DNA of 64,000 bases from Pseudomonadota bacterium (GCA_018241995.1 JAFECT010000006.1:1-64000), one strand, 5' to 3'. Positions 54,052 through 64,000 are shown, counted from the stretch's first letter. Translations and numbers: made by a program. Notes: generated by a model not told the origin, from the sequence alone.

Positions 54052-55602
54052 GTGTACCTGCTTTCATTGATGCGCCTGCGGACGATGCGTCTTTCGCTAC
54101 CGTTGACGTCCCTCGTCCTGTTGCTGTTCGCGGCCCTGCCCTGGGGCGCGCGGGCCCAGACCCAGCCCTCGCCGCCGCCGGCGGTGCTGACGGCGGTCGC
54201 CGCGTCCGAAGCGGGGCCAGGCGACATCAAGCTGGTGCTGACCTTCGCCCCCCTGGCGCCGAAGTATTCGATCCTGCGCAACGACACCGGCAAGCCCGCC
54301 ATCGCCTTCGCGCTCTCCTCGCGGGGCGAAGGCGCGCGTGTGCCGGCCGGCCTGCAGGGGCTGGTGCGTTCGGTCGGCTTCGAGCAGCACGACACCATCC
54401 TGATCATGACGCTCGACGTGGCCGGGCCTGCGCGCCTGACCGCCACCCCGGTCGGCGACCGGGTCATCGCGCTGACCGTGACGCCCCCCACGCCGGGGCG
54501 TCAGGCCGTCGCCGACAATGCGCCCGGCACGCCCGCGGGGCCCTTGCCCAAGGCGCTGGAGTCGCCCGCCGATGACGGCTTCGAGGTGGTGCCGCTGAAA
54601 TACGCCGACGTCAGCGAGGTGGTGGGCCTCCTGACCGCCGGCCAGACGGTGAAGTCCAACGACACCTTCACCCCGCAGGAGCCGGCCTTCGGCTCCGCAG
54701 GCATGAACGGCTCCGCCTACACCGCTCCCCCGCCGCCAAGCCCCGATGCGACGGGCCAGCCCCTGGCCCAGTCGGTGGACGAGGCCATCGGCATCGACCG
54801 GCGCCTGAACGCGGTGATCCTGCGCGGCCCGCCCGAGCGCATCGCCCGGCTAAAGGCGCGCATCGCCCAGATCGACGTGCCGGTCGAGAGCGTGGTGCTG
54901 GAGACCATCTTCGTCGAGCTGACCGACACCGGGGCCAAGAACGTCGGGCTCGACTTCAACAACGCCAACAACCAGATCGGGGTGGCCACCTTCCAGACCG
55001 GGCAATTCGCCCCGCTCGGCCTCGGCAAGACCTCCATCGCATCGACCTCGGTGCAGGCGGCGATCTACGCCCAGGTGCAGAAGGGGCGCGGGCGCATCGT
55101 CTCCAAGCCGCGCATCTCGGCCCAGAGCGGCTCCACGGCCAAGATCATCACCGGCGACGCCCTGCCGATCCTGACCGCCATCACGCTTTCGGGGGTCAAC
55201 GGCGTGTCGCAGCAGGTGCAATACGTGAACGTGGGGGTCACCCTGCAGATCGCGCCCCGGGTCTCGTCGGACGGCTTCGTGACCTCCCACGTCTTCTGCG
55301 TGGTCTCGAGCGTGACCGGCTTCTCCCAGGGCTATCCCACCATCAGCCAGCGCGAGGCCTCGACCTCGGCCACGGTGCACGACGGCGAGACCTTCGTGAT
55401 CGGCGGCCTGACCCAGGAGAACGAGATCACCACCCGCCAGAAGCTGCCCGGCCTGGGCGACGTGCCGGTGGCCGGCGGCCTGTTCAAGCTGAACAAGGGC
55501 ACCAGCTCCAAGACCGAGCTCTACATCGTGGTCACGCCGCACATCGTGCGCCGCGCCGACGCCAAGGCCGCCGAAGCCATCGCGGCGGGGACCCAGCAGT
55601 AG
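54052..55602 (+). CDS. Orphan secretin (GspD/PilQ-like outer-membrane channel)
   Basis: 516 residues from a GTG at 54052 with GGGAGG seven bases upstream; an ATG at 53995 is open but has no ribosome site. After a signal peptide (LTSLVLLLFAALPWGARA) comes a beta-rich AMIN-like region, then N-domains (FEVVPLKYADVSEVVGLL, RRLNAVILRGPPERIARL) and the secretin core (VETVFVELTD-like LETIFVELTDTGAKNVGL, VQKGRGRIVSKPRI and TFVIGGLTQENEI), ending in LYIVVTPHIVRR. It lacks other type II secretion genes nearby. Its place directly after a secreted S53 peptidase invites the idea that it exports it. Confidence 0.88.
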   Translation: MYLLSLMRLRTMRLSLPLTSLVLLLFAALPWGARAQTQPSPPPAVLTAVAASEAGPGDIKLVLTFAPLAPKYSILRNDTGKPAIAFALSSRGEGARVPAGLQGLVRSVGFEQHDTILIMTLDVAGPARLTATPVGDRVIALTVTPPTPGRQAVADNAPGTPAGPLPKALESPADDGFEVVPLKYADVSEVVGLLTAGQTVKSNDTFTPQEPAFGSAGMNGSAYTAPPPPSPDATGQPLAQSVDEAIGIDRRLNAVILRGPPERIARLKARIAQIDVPVESVVLETIFVELTDTGAKNVGLDFNNANNQIGVATFQTGQFAPLGLGKTSIASTSVQAAIYAQVQKGRGRIVSKPRISAQSGSTAKIITGDALPILTAITLSGVNGVSQQVQYVNVGVTLQIAPRVSSDGFVTSHVFCVVSSVTGFSQGYPTISQREASTSATVHDGETFVIGGLTQENEITTRQKLPGLGDVPVAGGLFKLNKGTSSKTELYIVVTPHIVRRADAKAAEAIAAGTQQ

Positions 55603-55614
55603 GGGGCGGGCGCG

Positions 55615-55786
55615 CCGTCATCCTTGATCGTGCGGCGCGATCAGCGCCGTGCGGTCGAGGACCCACTTGGCGGCATGCTTGACGCTGCGTGCGACGGGAT
55701 ATCGTAGGGCGTCCAGCTCTGAGGTTGCGCCTGGTGGGTCCTCGAAGGCCAGGGCGCTGGCGCGACCTGACCTTCAAGGATGACGG
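55615..55786. repeat. 172-bp element with nested inverted arms (MITE-like)
   Basis: CCGTCATCCTTGA (55615-55627) is the exact complement of 55774-55786, and TCGAGGACCCAC (55655-55666) of 55734-55745; the spacing between them is 27 and 28 bases, and CAGCGCC recurs in both. The arms thus match over about 52 bp. No direct target-site repeats are clear. It lies between two convergent genes. Confidence 0.65.
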
Positions 55787-55811
55787 AGGTTAGAGGGGAC
55801 AAGCCCAGCCC

Positions 55812-58775
55812 CTAGCTCTTCGCCTTCTTCGCCGGCGCCGCGGGCGCGGCCGTCGCCGTGGTGGTTGCCGGCGCGATCGGGGTGGCCACCACCACGATGG
55901 GGGCCTGGGTCAGCCAGACTTTGGCGTAGCGGTTCACGTCGGCCAGGGTCACCGAGCTCATGTCGGCCTCCCAGTCCACGAACTCGCGCAGGATTTCGTA
56001 GTTGCCGGCCGAGCCATCCAGGCCACCGGCCCACCAGTCGATGTCGTCGAGCCGCGTGGCGCCGTTGTCGAGCACAGGCTTGCGGGCCGCGTCGAACGCC
56101 TCCTGGGTGATGCCGTTGGCGGCGACCTCGGCGGCGGTTTCGCGCGCGGCCTGAGCCACGGCCTCGGCGTCCGCCGCGGTGGTCTCGATATAGGCGGTGA
56201 TCTGCCCCTGGTCGGCGGCGTCGGGCGAGCTCATGCCCACGCTCGGCGCATAGCTCTTGCCCATCTGCTCGCGCACCTTGTGGCGGATGGCGTCGTCCAG
56301 CGCGTTGGACAGCAGGTTCAGCGCGTACTCTTCGCGCCGGCGCTTGGGCTCGGCGATGTAGAGCGGCCAGACCAGCGAGACGATGGCCTTGTCGGTGTTG
56401 CTTTCATAGGTGGTGCGGATCACCGGCGGCGCCTGGTTGGGGAAGCGCAGGAACCAGGTGTCCTTGCGGGTGCGGTCCTGGGCGTGGCGCGCGGGCAGGG
56501 CGCCCAGCGTGCGCGACACCGCGTCGACCACCTTGTCCTCGCTGACGTCGCCCACCACCGTCACCTCCAGCGGCGAGGTGGTCAGGGCCGGCTTGAAGAT
56601 GCGCTCGAACCCCTTGGTGTCGATGGCCAGCAGCCGCTCGCGCGAGGGCACCACATAGATGCCGTCCGGCGCGATGGTGCGGTTCAGCGCCTGGGAGACC
56701 GCGAACTCCGGCGAGGTGCGCGACTGGCGCAGCATCAGGTCCATGGCGGTCGGCAGCTTGGCGTCGGCCGAGCGGCGGAAGCCCGGGTCGGTCAGGAAGG
56801 CTGCCAGGATCTGCATCTCCACCCCGACGTCGGTCGGATTGGTGTCGCCCGACAGAACGAAGGCGTCGTCCAGGATCGCCAGGTTCGCGCCCCAGCCGTG
56901 GTCGTTGAACAGGCGCCGGATGGTCTCCGGATCGTGTTTCCCTAAGCCCCCCTCGCTGAACAGGGCCGCGCCCATCTGGGCGGCGTAGTAGTCCTGGGTC
57001 GCGATCTCGCGCCGGCCCGAGCCGAAGCGCACGCGCACCTTCACCTTGTCCTGGCTCGAGGTCAGGCGCTTGAAGTTCAGCACCACCCCGTTCTCGAAGG
57101 TGATGCGGGTGAAGCCCGGGGTGGCGATCTCCTTGTGGTCGACCACCTTGCCCGGCGTTCCGAAGTCGCCATAGGCCCACTGGGTCGCGGCCACCGCGAC
57201 CGGGGCCCCCGGCGCGGGCCGGGCCATGGCCTGGCGGAAGGCGGCCTTGGCGTCGGCGGCCTTGATGGCCTGGGGCGTGGTCACGATCAGGAACGGCCCG
57301 GCGCCGGACCAGTCGCGCTTGAAGGCGTCGGCCACGGTCTTTTCGGTGACGTTCAGGGCCACGCGGTCCAGCAGGCGGAAGCGCTCACGCATGGTGGCGA
57401 TGGTGTCGCCGCGGACCATAGCGTCCAGCACCCGCCCGGCGCGCGCCGCGTCGCTGAGCGTGCCGGCGGAGTCGGCGGCGGCCCGGTATTCGGCGCGCAC
57501 GCCTTCCACGGCGCGGCCGGCTTCGGAGGCGGTGACGCCGTGGGCCAGCACACGCTTGACCTCGGCCATGCCGGCGTCGAAGCCACGGCGCCAGTCGTCC
57601 TTCAGGGGCAGCACGTCGAGGCAGGAATAGAGCGCCTCGTGCTCGCTTTCGCGGAACGAGACCTCGGCCCGGGCGAACGGCGGGTCCTCGCTGGCGGCGA
57701 TGGCGCGCATGCGCTCGTTGATCACGTCGCGCCACAGGCGCCGCTCCAGCCGCAGCTTGGTGCGGTCCTGGCTGTCGGGGATGTCCTGGTCGTGCTTGCG
57801 CACATAGCAGAGGCTGACGCTGGTCGGCAGGGCCGTCTCGGTCGAGGCCAGGGTGTCGAAGCCGCGCGACAGGTTGGGCGTCGATCGCGCCACCCGCACG
57901 GGCGCAGCGCCCTTCCCGGTCCACGAGCCAAAGGTCTCGCCGATGCGCTTTTCCAGCTCCTCCGTCGGCACGTCGCCGACCACCACCAGGATCGCGTTCG
58001 ATGGCCGGTACCACTTCTCATAGAAGCCGCGCAGCAGGGCCGCGTCGGCGTGGTTCAGCACCTCGCGCGTGCCGATCGGGTCGCGGGTCGAGGTGCGCAG
58101 CTCCGGCGACAGGAACTTCTGCAGCCGCTCGCCCCAGTCGCGCTCGGGCCCCTTGGAGCGGTCGTCCTCGGCCAGGATCACCCCGCGCTCGCGGTCGATG
58201 GCGGATTGCTCCAGCTTCTCGCCGTCGGCGATGTCGCGCAGCCACGCGAAGGCCAGGTCCAGCTTGTCACCATCGACCTGCGGCACGTCGAGCATGTAGG
58301 TGGTGCCGAAATAGCCGGTCTCGGCGTTCTGGTCGCGGCCGAAGGCCACGCCCTTGACCCCGAACATGGTGTCCACCCGGCCCTCGGGGATGTGCTTGGT
58401 CCCGTTGAAGGCCATGTGCTCGATGAAGTGGGCGACGCCGCGCTCCTGGTCGGTCTCGTCATAGCTTCCGACGTTGACGTAGAGCCGGAACGAGATCGCC
58501 TTGGCCGGGGTCTTGGACGACACCACCGCATAGCGCAGGCCGTTGGGCAGCACGCCCTGCTTCACCGAGGGGTCGGGCGCGGCCTTGTCCGGATCGCCCA
58601 GCACATTGCCGGCCGCCTGGGCGCGCGCGGCGGTGGAGCGGCTCTCGGCCTGCCGGTTATCAGGCGCGGCGCCTCGGGTCTGCGCGTCGGCCAGGCTGGG
58701 CGCGATCAACAGCGAGGACGCGAACAGCGCCGCCAGCAACTTCAATTTCGGCAAGGAAAACCCCGAGAACAGCAA
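55812..58775 (-). CDS. M16 family zinc metallopeptidase (second copy)
   Basis: 987 residues if a TTG at 58775 is used; a TTG at 58754 is also possible and no ATG is convincing. Signal peptide-like LLAALFASSLLIAPSLADA. The zinc motif is HFIEH (His116, Glu119, His120), followed by GTTYMLDVPQ. Only the N-terminal half carries HxxEH; the C-terminal half is the inactive partner. The overall pattern (GYFGTTYML, AFGRDQNAETGYF) differs from the first M16 protein and is closer to PqqL/YhjJ types. It is probably periplasmic. Confidence 0.9.
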   Translation of the reverse strand: MLFSGFSLPKLKLLAALFASSLLIAPSLADAQTRGAAPDNRQAESRSTAARAQAAGNVLGDPDKAAPDPSVKQGVLPNGLRYAVVSSKTPAKAISFRLYVNVGSYDETDQERGVAHFIEHMAFNGTKHIPEGRVDTMFGVKGVAFGRDQNAETGYFGTTYMLDVPQVDGDKLDLAFAWLRDIADGEKLEQSAIDRERGVILAEDDRSKGPERDWGERLQKFLSPELRTSTRDPIGTREVLNHADAALLRGFYEKWYRPSNAILVVVGDVPTEELEKRIGETFGSWTGKGAAPVRVARSTPNLSRGFDTLASTETALPTSVSLCYVRKHDQDIPDSQDRTKLRLERRLWRDVINERMRAIAASEDPPFARAEVSFRESEHEALYSCLDVLPLKDDWRRGFDAGMAEVKRVLAHGVTASEAGRAVEGVRAEYRAAADSAGTLSDAARAGRVLDAMVRGDTIATMRERFRLLDRVALNVTEKTVADAFKRDWSGAGPFLIVTTPQAIKAADAKAAFRQAMARPAPGAPVAVAATQWAYGDFGTPGKVVDHKEIATPGFTRITFENGVVLNFKRLTSSQDKVKVRVRFGSGRREIATQDYYAAQMGAALFSEGGLGKHDPETIRRLFNDHGWGANLAILDDAFVLSGDTNPTDVGVEMQILAAFLTDPGFRRSADAKLPTAMDLMLRQSRTSPEFAVSQALNRTIAPDGIYVVPSRERLLAIDTKGFERIFKPALTTSPLEVTVVGDVSEDKVVDAVSRTLGALPARHAQDRTRKDTWFLRFPNQAPPVIRTTYESNTDKAIVSLVWPLYIAEPKRRREEYALNLLSNALDDAIRHKVREQMGKSYAPSVGMSSPDAADQGQITAYIETTAADAEAVAQAARETAAEVAANGITQEAFDAARKPVLDNGATRLDDIDWWAGGLDGSAGNYEILREFVDWEADMSSVTLADVNRYAKVWLTQAPIVVVATPIAPATTTATAAPAAPAKKAKS

Positions 58776-58966
58776 AGCCTAAGAGCACGGACGCAGAGAC
58801 GAGCAGAGGAACCTTACAATCTGAAAAATTCCTTCGCCAGCGACCGACCGTCTCAGGGGAAAGGGGCGAGGTTGGGGCGGCTCAGGCTCATGCCCTGTCC
58901 CGTTTGGCAGCAGCATGCGCCCGCCGGCTCGACATGGCGTCGCAGGCCTTGGCAAACTCCGCGGCC

Positions 58967-59368
58967 ATGAGCGACCTGATGCGCTTCCCGACCGCCGTCC
59001 GCCACGACCCCGAGGTCGACGCCTGGCTGGCCTCTCCGCACCACGAACTGCGCCGCATGGCCGAGCCCTGGTTCGAGCGCATGCGCGCCCTGGGCGAAGA
59101 CGTGCGCGAGCTGATGCACGACCACTGCCCCACCGCCTGCGTCGAGGACGCCGCCTTCGCCTATGTCGCCGCTTTCAAGGCGCACGTGAACATCGGTTTC
59201 TTCCAGGGCGCCTCGCTGGCCGATCCGCACGGCCTGCTCGAAGGCTCGGGCAAGCGCATGCGCCATGTGAAGCTGCACTGGGGTCGCCGCCCCGACGAGG
59301 CCGCCATCGCCGCCCTGATCGACGCGGCCTACGCCGACATGCGCGCCCGCGTCGCCGCCGAACCCTGA
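58967..59368 (+). CDS. DUF1801 domain protein
   Basis: 133 residues from the ATG at 58967; an ATG at 58934 would add 11. LASPHHELRRMAEPWFERMRA and FAYVAAFKAHVNIGFFQGASLADPHGLLEG fit the DUF1801 (YdhG-like) fold. No function is established. It is followed 31 bp later by the DUF1428 gene; both are likely one transcript. Confidence 0.78.
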   Translation: MSDLMRFPTAVRHDPEVDAWLASPHHELRRMAEPWFERMRALGEDVRELMHDHCPTACVEDAAFAYVAAFKAHVNIGFFQGASLADPHGLLEGSGKRMRHVKLHWGRRPDEAAIAALIDAAYADMRARVAAEP

Positions 59369-59399
59369 CCCGCCTCACCCCCTCTCAGGAGCGCCCGCC

Positions 59400-59771
59400 A
59401 TGTACGTCTGCGGCCTGGTCATCCCCGTCCCCGCCGAGCGCCGGGGCGACTACCTGAAATGGGCCGAAGCCGGCGCCCGCATCTTCAAGGCCTACGGCTG
59501 CCTGGAGATCGTCGAGTCCTGGGAAGACTTCGTCCCCGACGGCAAACACACCGACTTCCGCAAGGCCGTCGCCGCCGAGCCGGGCGAGAAGATCGTCTTC
59601 ATCTGGCAAATCTGGCCCGACCGCGAGACCTTCCAGGCCGCGGAAGCCAAGATGCACGAGGACACCGTGCTGGAAGGCGGAGACCAGCCGCCGTTTGATG
59701 CGCGACGGCTGATATTGGGGTGCTTTCAGCCGGTGGCGGTGATGGGGCGGGGGACGGATGGTTCATCTTAA
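59400..59771 (+). CDS. DUF1428 family protein
   Basis: 123 residues. The start YVCGLVIPVPAERRGDYLKW, the ESWEDFVPDGKHTDF block and IWQIWPDRETFQAAEAKM are typical of DUF1428. The family has an alpha-beta barrel-like dimer fold and no known role. The frame is tightly packed after the DUF1801 gene. Confidence 0.88.
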   Translation: MYVCGLVIPVPAERRGDYLKWAEAGARIFKAYGCLEIVESWEDFVPDGKHTDFRKAVAAEPGEKIVFIWQIWPDRETFQAAEAKMHEDTVLEGGDQPPFDARRLILGCFQPVAVMGRGTDGSS

Positions 59772-59785
59772 CCTGTCACCAAAGC

Positions 59786-60211
59786 TCAGCGTCGGGCGTG
59801 CTTCATCAGCAGCGAGCGCGCACGACGGCGCGCCCGGGCGAGCCGCTGGCGGGCGGCGTCCGACGCCGCAGCGTGCCCGAAGCCAGCGACCAACAAGCTC
59901 GCCATGTCCCGCGCGGAGAGGTGGCGGCCCAGAAAGATCAGGTCCGACCGGGCCTCAATCTGTGAGTCGACGGACTGCGTGTCACCACTCACGGGGGTGG
60001 CATTACGGGCGATGAGGGCGCGGCCGTAGCGCGTCCGGCGCTCCGCGCTAGCTTGCACGGTCGCCAGCTGATCCAGGCTAGGTGGCATATTGACGACGAG
60101 CTGGTTCAGGGCCGCTTCGAGGCCCCAAGATCGATCGCCGAGGGCGGTGCGGTTGGAAAGTTGCGCTTGAGCGGACGCATAGGCGTCCCACGGGTGCGGA
60201 AGCTCCGCCAT
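59786..60211 (-). CDS. Hypothetical protein, possibly helix-turn-helix
   Basis: 141 residues from the ATG at 60211, preceded by GGGAGA. The N-terminal half is Ala/Gln-rich (HPWDAYASAQAQLSNRTAL). The C-terminal half LSARDMASLLVAGFGHAAA followed by ARQRLARARRRARSLL has the look of a sigma-region-4 type HTH with an Arg-rich recognition helix, but this is inference. It lies downstream of the GHKL ATPase gene, separated by a terminator and a second hairpin structure. Confidence 0.5.
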   Translation of the reverse strand: MAELPHPWDAYASAQAQLSNRTALGDRSWGLEAALNQLVVNMPPSLDQLATVQASAERRTRYGRALIARNATPVSGDTQSVDSQIEARSDLIFLGRHLSARDMASLLVAGFGHAAASDAARQRLARARRRARSLLMKHARR

Positions 60212-60274
60212 GGTTAGTCTCCCAGGTCTGTGCGACGATTGTTCGCCGCGGGTGGTGAGCGGCGCGGGCGGTCA

Positions 60275-60324
60275 GGTCCGGGATCTTCACCAGGAACGCT
60301 GTGTCCTGGTGAAGCGGTCGGACC
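60275..60324. promoter_or_regulatory. Two-stem structured element between the GHKL and hypothetical genes
   Basis: The outer stem GGTCCG (60275-60280) pairs with CGGACC (60319-60324), and the inner stem TTCACCAGGA (60286-60295) with TCCTGGTGAA (60304-60313), with five-base internal loops on both sides. It lies between the terminator of the GHKL gene and the start of the 141-residue gene, so it may be part of the leader of the latter. Confidence 0.45.
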
Positions 60325-60363
60325 CGTAGGCCAGCGCCATGCGCTCAGGGTTAATACGCCAGG

Positions 60364-60396
60364 AAAACCCCGGTCTGGCAAGCTGCCAGACCGGGG
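60364..60396 (-). terminator. Intrinsic terminator of the GHKL ATPase gene
   Basis: A perfect 13-bp stem, CCCCGGTCTGGCA at 60368-60380 and its complement at 60384-60396, with an AGC loop. On the minus strand it is followed by TTTT. It lies seven bases past the stop codon. Confidence 0.93.
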
Positions 60397-60402
60397 CAAC
60401 CC

Positions 60403-62241
60403 TTAGGCGGTCAGTTGCACGCGGTAGGCTTCGGACCATTCGCGCCGCAGGGTTTCGAGGATCTTGCGGGCGTCCTCGTTCTGAGCCGTGACCTGTGCCT
60501 GGGCCCGGCCCAGGGACAGCAGCAGCAGTTCCAGGGCCACCAAGGGGCCGTCTTGCGCCTCAGCCGCCGGGGCTTCGCCGCCGTCCTCGTCGTCGCTGGC
60601 TTGCGTAGACCCCAGCTTTCGCAGCGGCTCGTACAGGTGCTCGAAGAACGGGTGGGCGGTGTTGATGGTCAAGATGACCCGCCCGTAGCGATGTTCGACG
60701 TGGTAGAATGGCCAGTATTCGTCGTGCTTGAATTCGATCAGGTACTTCGAGGCCTTCACACGTGCGAAAGCCTCCTCGTCTGTCTCGCCGTCCCGCCGCA
60801 GCGCGATGGCCAGGGTCTTGAGATTGGCTTCAACTTGGGCTTCTTCATCAGGGGTCAACTCCAAGGGCTTTGCCTGGTGCAAATCCGCGTCTGTAGCGCG
60901 AGCCTCGGCGGCGCTGGGCTGGGCACCCTTCCGAGCGCTGGCCTGGGCGCCCTGGTAGCGTTTGATCTCGTCGTTGATCGTCGTGATATCGTCGCCGATC
61001 GCCTTCTTGATCGCCTCCTTGACATAGCCCTTCAAGCGCACGCCCTGCTTGTTGGCGGCGACGCCGAAAGCCTCGTCCAATTCGCCGGGGAAATCGATCT
61101 GGACGCGATACCAGTGGGTGACGGTGTGGCGCGTAGTCAGGTCGGGCATTGCACCGGCGAAGACCTCGCGGTCATTGCGCAGCATGGTAACGGTCAGGCC
61201 GTTGAACACCTGCAGGTCGTTCCGCAGGGTCTTGCGGGTCAGGGTCGACCATTGCTCGATCGGCAGGCGGTACAACCGGATGACGATGTCGTCGGTCTCC
61301 GCGCCATGTTCGCGCAGCGGGATCGAGACCTTCTTGGCGAACATCAGCCGGCTGGTCTTTTCCGGGGTGTCGAGGAAGCGAGCGTGCCGGGCTCCGGCCA
61401 TGGCATAGGTCGGGTCGAAGGCCTCAACCAGGCGGTTGTTGACGTAGAGCTTGAGGCCTTCCTCGATGGGGCGGCGGTAGACCCGCGCCATCTCCTTCAT
61501 GGCGTGTTCCGCCAGCGTGCGCGCGGTGGCGTGGGTGAGGCGGTCGCAGCAAGGCATGTAGATGATGGTTCCGTGCGCACCCAAACGGTCGTCAAGGTCG
61601 TCGCCCTTTTCGACCATTAGGGACTGCTCCGAGGCGCTGGCCGGGAAGCTCAGTGGCTTGCTGAACAGGTCGGCCAGTTCGTCGGGCAACTCAGTCATCA
61701 GCGTCGGATCCGGCAGCTCCACGGTATTCGTACGCTCGCGGCCGATCGCGTCCACGTCCAGCGTCATGCTGTAGTAAGTGCGCGGCTCCTGCCAGGAGTA
61801 GAGGTCCATCACCGGGCTCATGCTGAGGGCGGCGGTCTTCATGCCCATGCCGAAGCGGCCGATGCCAGCGCGGTTGTTGAAGTTCATCGATCCGCCGAAC
61901 GAGGTCGCGACCTTCAGGACGTTGGGCGCCATGCCCAAGCCGTTGTCGTAGACGGCGACGTCGATCACCGTGTCGCCCTTCTTGCCGGTTTGGCGGAAGA
62001 AGACGCGGACCTCGGTCGCCTTGGCCTGGATGGCGTTGTCAACGTGCTCGCAGATCGCCGAGGTGGTGTTGTTGTAGCCTACGTCGCGCAGGGACGAGAT
62101 CAGGGTCTGGGCGAAGAACAGCGGCACACTGGCCCCGTCCTTCAGCACGCGGTTCATCACCGCCTTGCCGCCCTTGGGCGCATCGGGGGACCAAGTCAGC
62201 GCCGGTTCGGGCGCAAGGGTGGTGTTTTCGGGGTTGGACAT
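60403..62241 (-). CDS. GHKL ATPase (MORC/Hsp90-like), stand-alone
   Basis: 612 residues from the ATG at 62241, which has AAGGAGA nine bases upstream. The ATP-binding Bergerat fold is clear: SAICEHVDNAIQAKATEVRV (Glu65, Asp68, Asn69), VYDNGLGMAPNVL (99-111) and GIGRFGMGMKTAALS (126-140). The rest is not typical of Hsp90 or MutL: an S5-like second domain (LKLYVNNRLVEAFDPTYAMAG) and a helical C-terminus with charged stretch (APAAEAQDGPLVALELLLLSLG). It resembles bacterial MORC-like ATPases often found in accessory loci. GC content is somewhat lower than the neighbourhood. No clear partner apart from the small downstream gene. Confidence 0.8.
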   Translation of the reverse strand: MSNPENTTLAPEPALTWSPDAPKGGKAVMNRVLKDGASVPLFFAQTLISSLRDVGYNNTTSAICEHVDNAIQAKATEVRVFFRQTGKKGDTVIDVAVYDNGLGMAPNVLKVATSFGGSMNFNNRAGIGRFGMGMKTAALSMSPVMDLYSWQEPRTYYSMTLDVDAIGRERTNTVELPDPTLMTELPDELADLFSKPLSFPASASEQSLMVEKGDDLDDRLGAHGTIIYMPCCDRLTHATARTLAEHAMKEMARVYRRPIEEGLKLYVNNRLVEAFDPTYAMAGARHARFLDTPEKTSRLMFAKKVSIPLREHGAETDDIVIRLYRLPIEQWSTLTRKTLRNDLQVFNGLTVTMLRNDREVFAGAMPDLTTRHTVTHWYRVQIDFPGELDEAFGVAANKQGVRLKGYVKEAIKKAIGDDITTINDEIKRYQGAQASARKGAQPSAAEARATDADLHQAKPLELTPDEEAQVEANLKTLAIALRRDGETDEEAFARVKASKYLIEFKHDEYWPFYHVEHRYGRVILTINTAHPFFEHLYEPLRKLGSTQASDDEDGGEAPAAEAQDGPLVALELLLLSLGRAQAQVTAQNEDARKILETLRREWSEAYRVQLTA

Positions 62242-62447
62242 AGCTTAGGTCTCCTTGGGTCTGTGGCGGTCGTGCTCTGACGCCGCCGGGGAAGCAGGCT
62301 TGGCCTTCACCCCTAAGGAGATGGAAATGGCACTCTGTGACCGGCGCCTTATTCGACTCTGTCTTAAGGCTTGGAGCAGCGGGGCGCGCACCGGTTCCCG
62401 CGAAGCCTCCTAATGTCAGCTCAGAGCCAGAGCAGTCCTGCCCCGCC

Positions 62448-64000
<1,553 letters not shown>

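Noticed and set aside
55622..55777. Short protein genes within the inverted-arm element
   Set aside because: Frames lack plausible start codons and ribosome sites; they arise from the inverted arms.
57135..58970. 611-residue open frame antisense to the second M16 gene
   Set aside because: Shadow; no features of a protein.

Overview
The window is GC-rich, densely packed chromosomal DNA from an alphaproteobacterium, most likely of the Caulobacterales (Caulobacter/Phenylobacterium type). The basis is codon use, a large TonB-dependent receptor opening with the VxxTGSRI-type motif, an RNA-thermometer-like leader in front of a small heat-shock gene, and mixed-strand short operons. Nothing resembles a prophage, plasmid, rRNA operon or CRISPR array. 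One tRNA gene, tRNA-Gly(GCC), is present. The last gene, acetyl-CoA synthetase, runs off the right end.

Left part (1-15.5 kb): a class III CoA-transferase and a glutaryl-CoA dehydrogenase suggest glutarate/lysine catabolism. They are followed by a trypsin-like protease with a DUF350 membrane protein, rlmN, an isoaspartyl peptidase, an Lrp/AsnC regulator, an M13 metallopeptidase, a LytTR regulator with an apparently truncated receiver domain, a MarR-like regulator with a coupled small protein, a 987-residue TonB receptor, a DUF1232 protein and a short-chain dehydrogenase.

Middle (15.5-44 kb): the tRNA; a five-PAS hybrid histidine kinase with an Smr protein; an adenosine-kinase-like PfkB enzyme; a secreted Lys/His/Cys repeat protein; a four-gene catabolic cluster (VOC protein, threonine dehydratase-like enzyme, phosphotransferase, MaoC); typA/bipA; an aminotransferase; three small secreted proteins; a HisN-like phosphatase; a lysophospholipase-like hydrolase with a periplasmic methyltransferase-like lipoprotein; an Hsp20 gene with a likely heat-shock promoter and ROSE-like leader; a pentapeptide-repeat protein; glpK; an AT-rich AlbA_2 gene that looks acquired; and an EF-G-like GTPase.

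Right part (44-64 kb): two M16 metallopeptidases; a periplasmic protein bearing a TonB-box-like motif; an EmrA/EmrB-type efflux operon ending in its own TetR repressor, with two matching inverted repeats at the promoter; a compact S53 (sedolisin) peptidase next to an orphan secretin; a 172-bp inverted-arm element; two small DUF genes; a GHKL (MORC/Hsp90-like) ATPase with a hypothetical neighbour; and acs.

The items most worth following are the six-repeat Cys/Lys/His secreted protein, the GHKL ATPase locus, the S53-secretin pair, the ROSE-like leader, the TetR operators, and the repeated use of a shared 4-bp palindrome as overlapping stop codons in convergent gene pairs. No complete unknown multi-gene system is evident.
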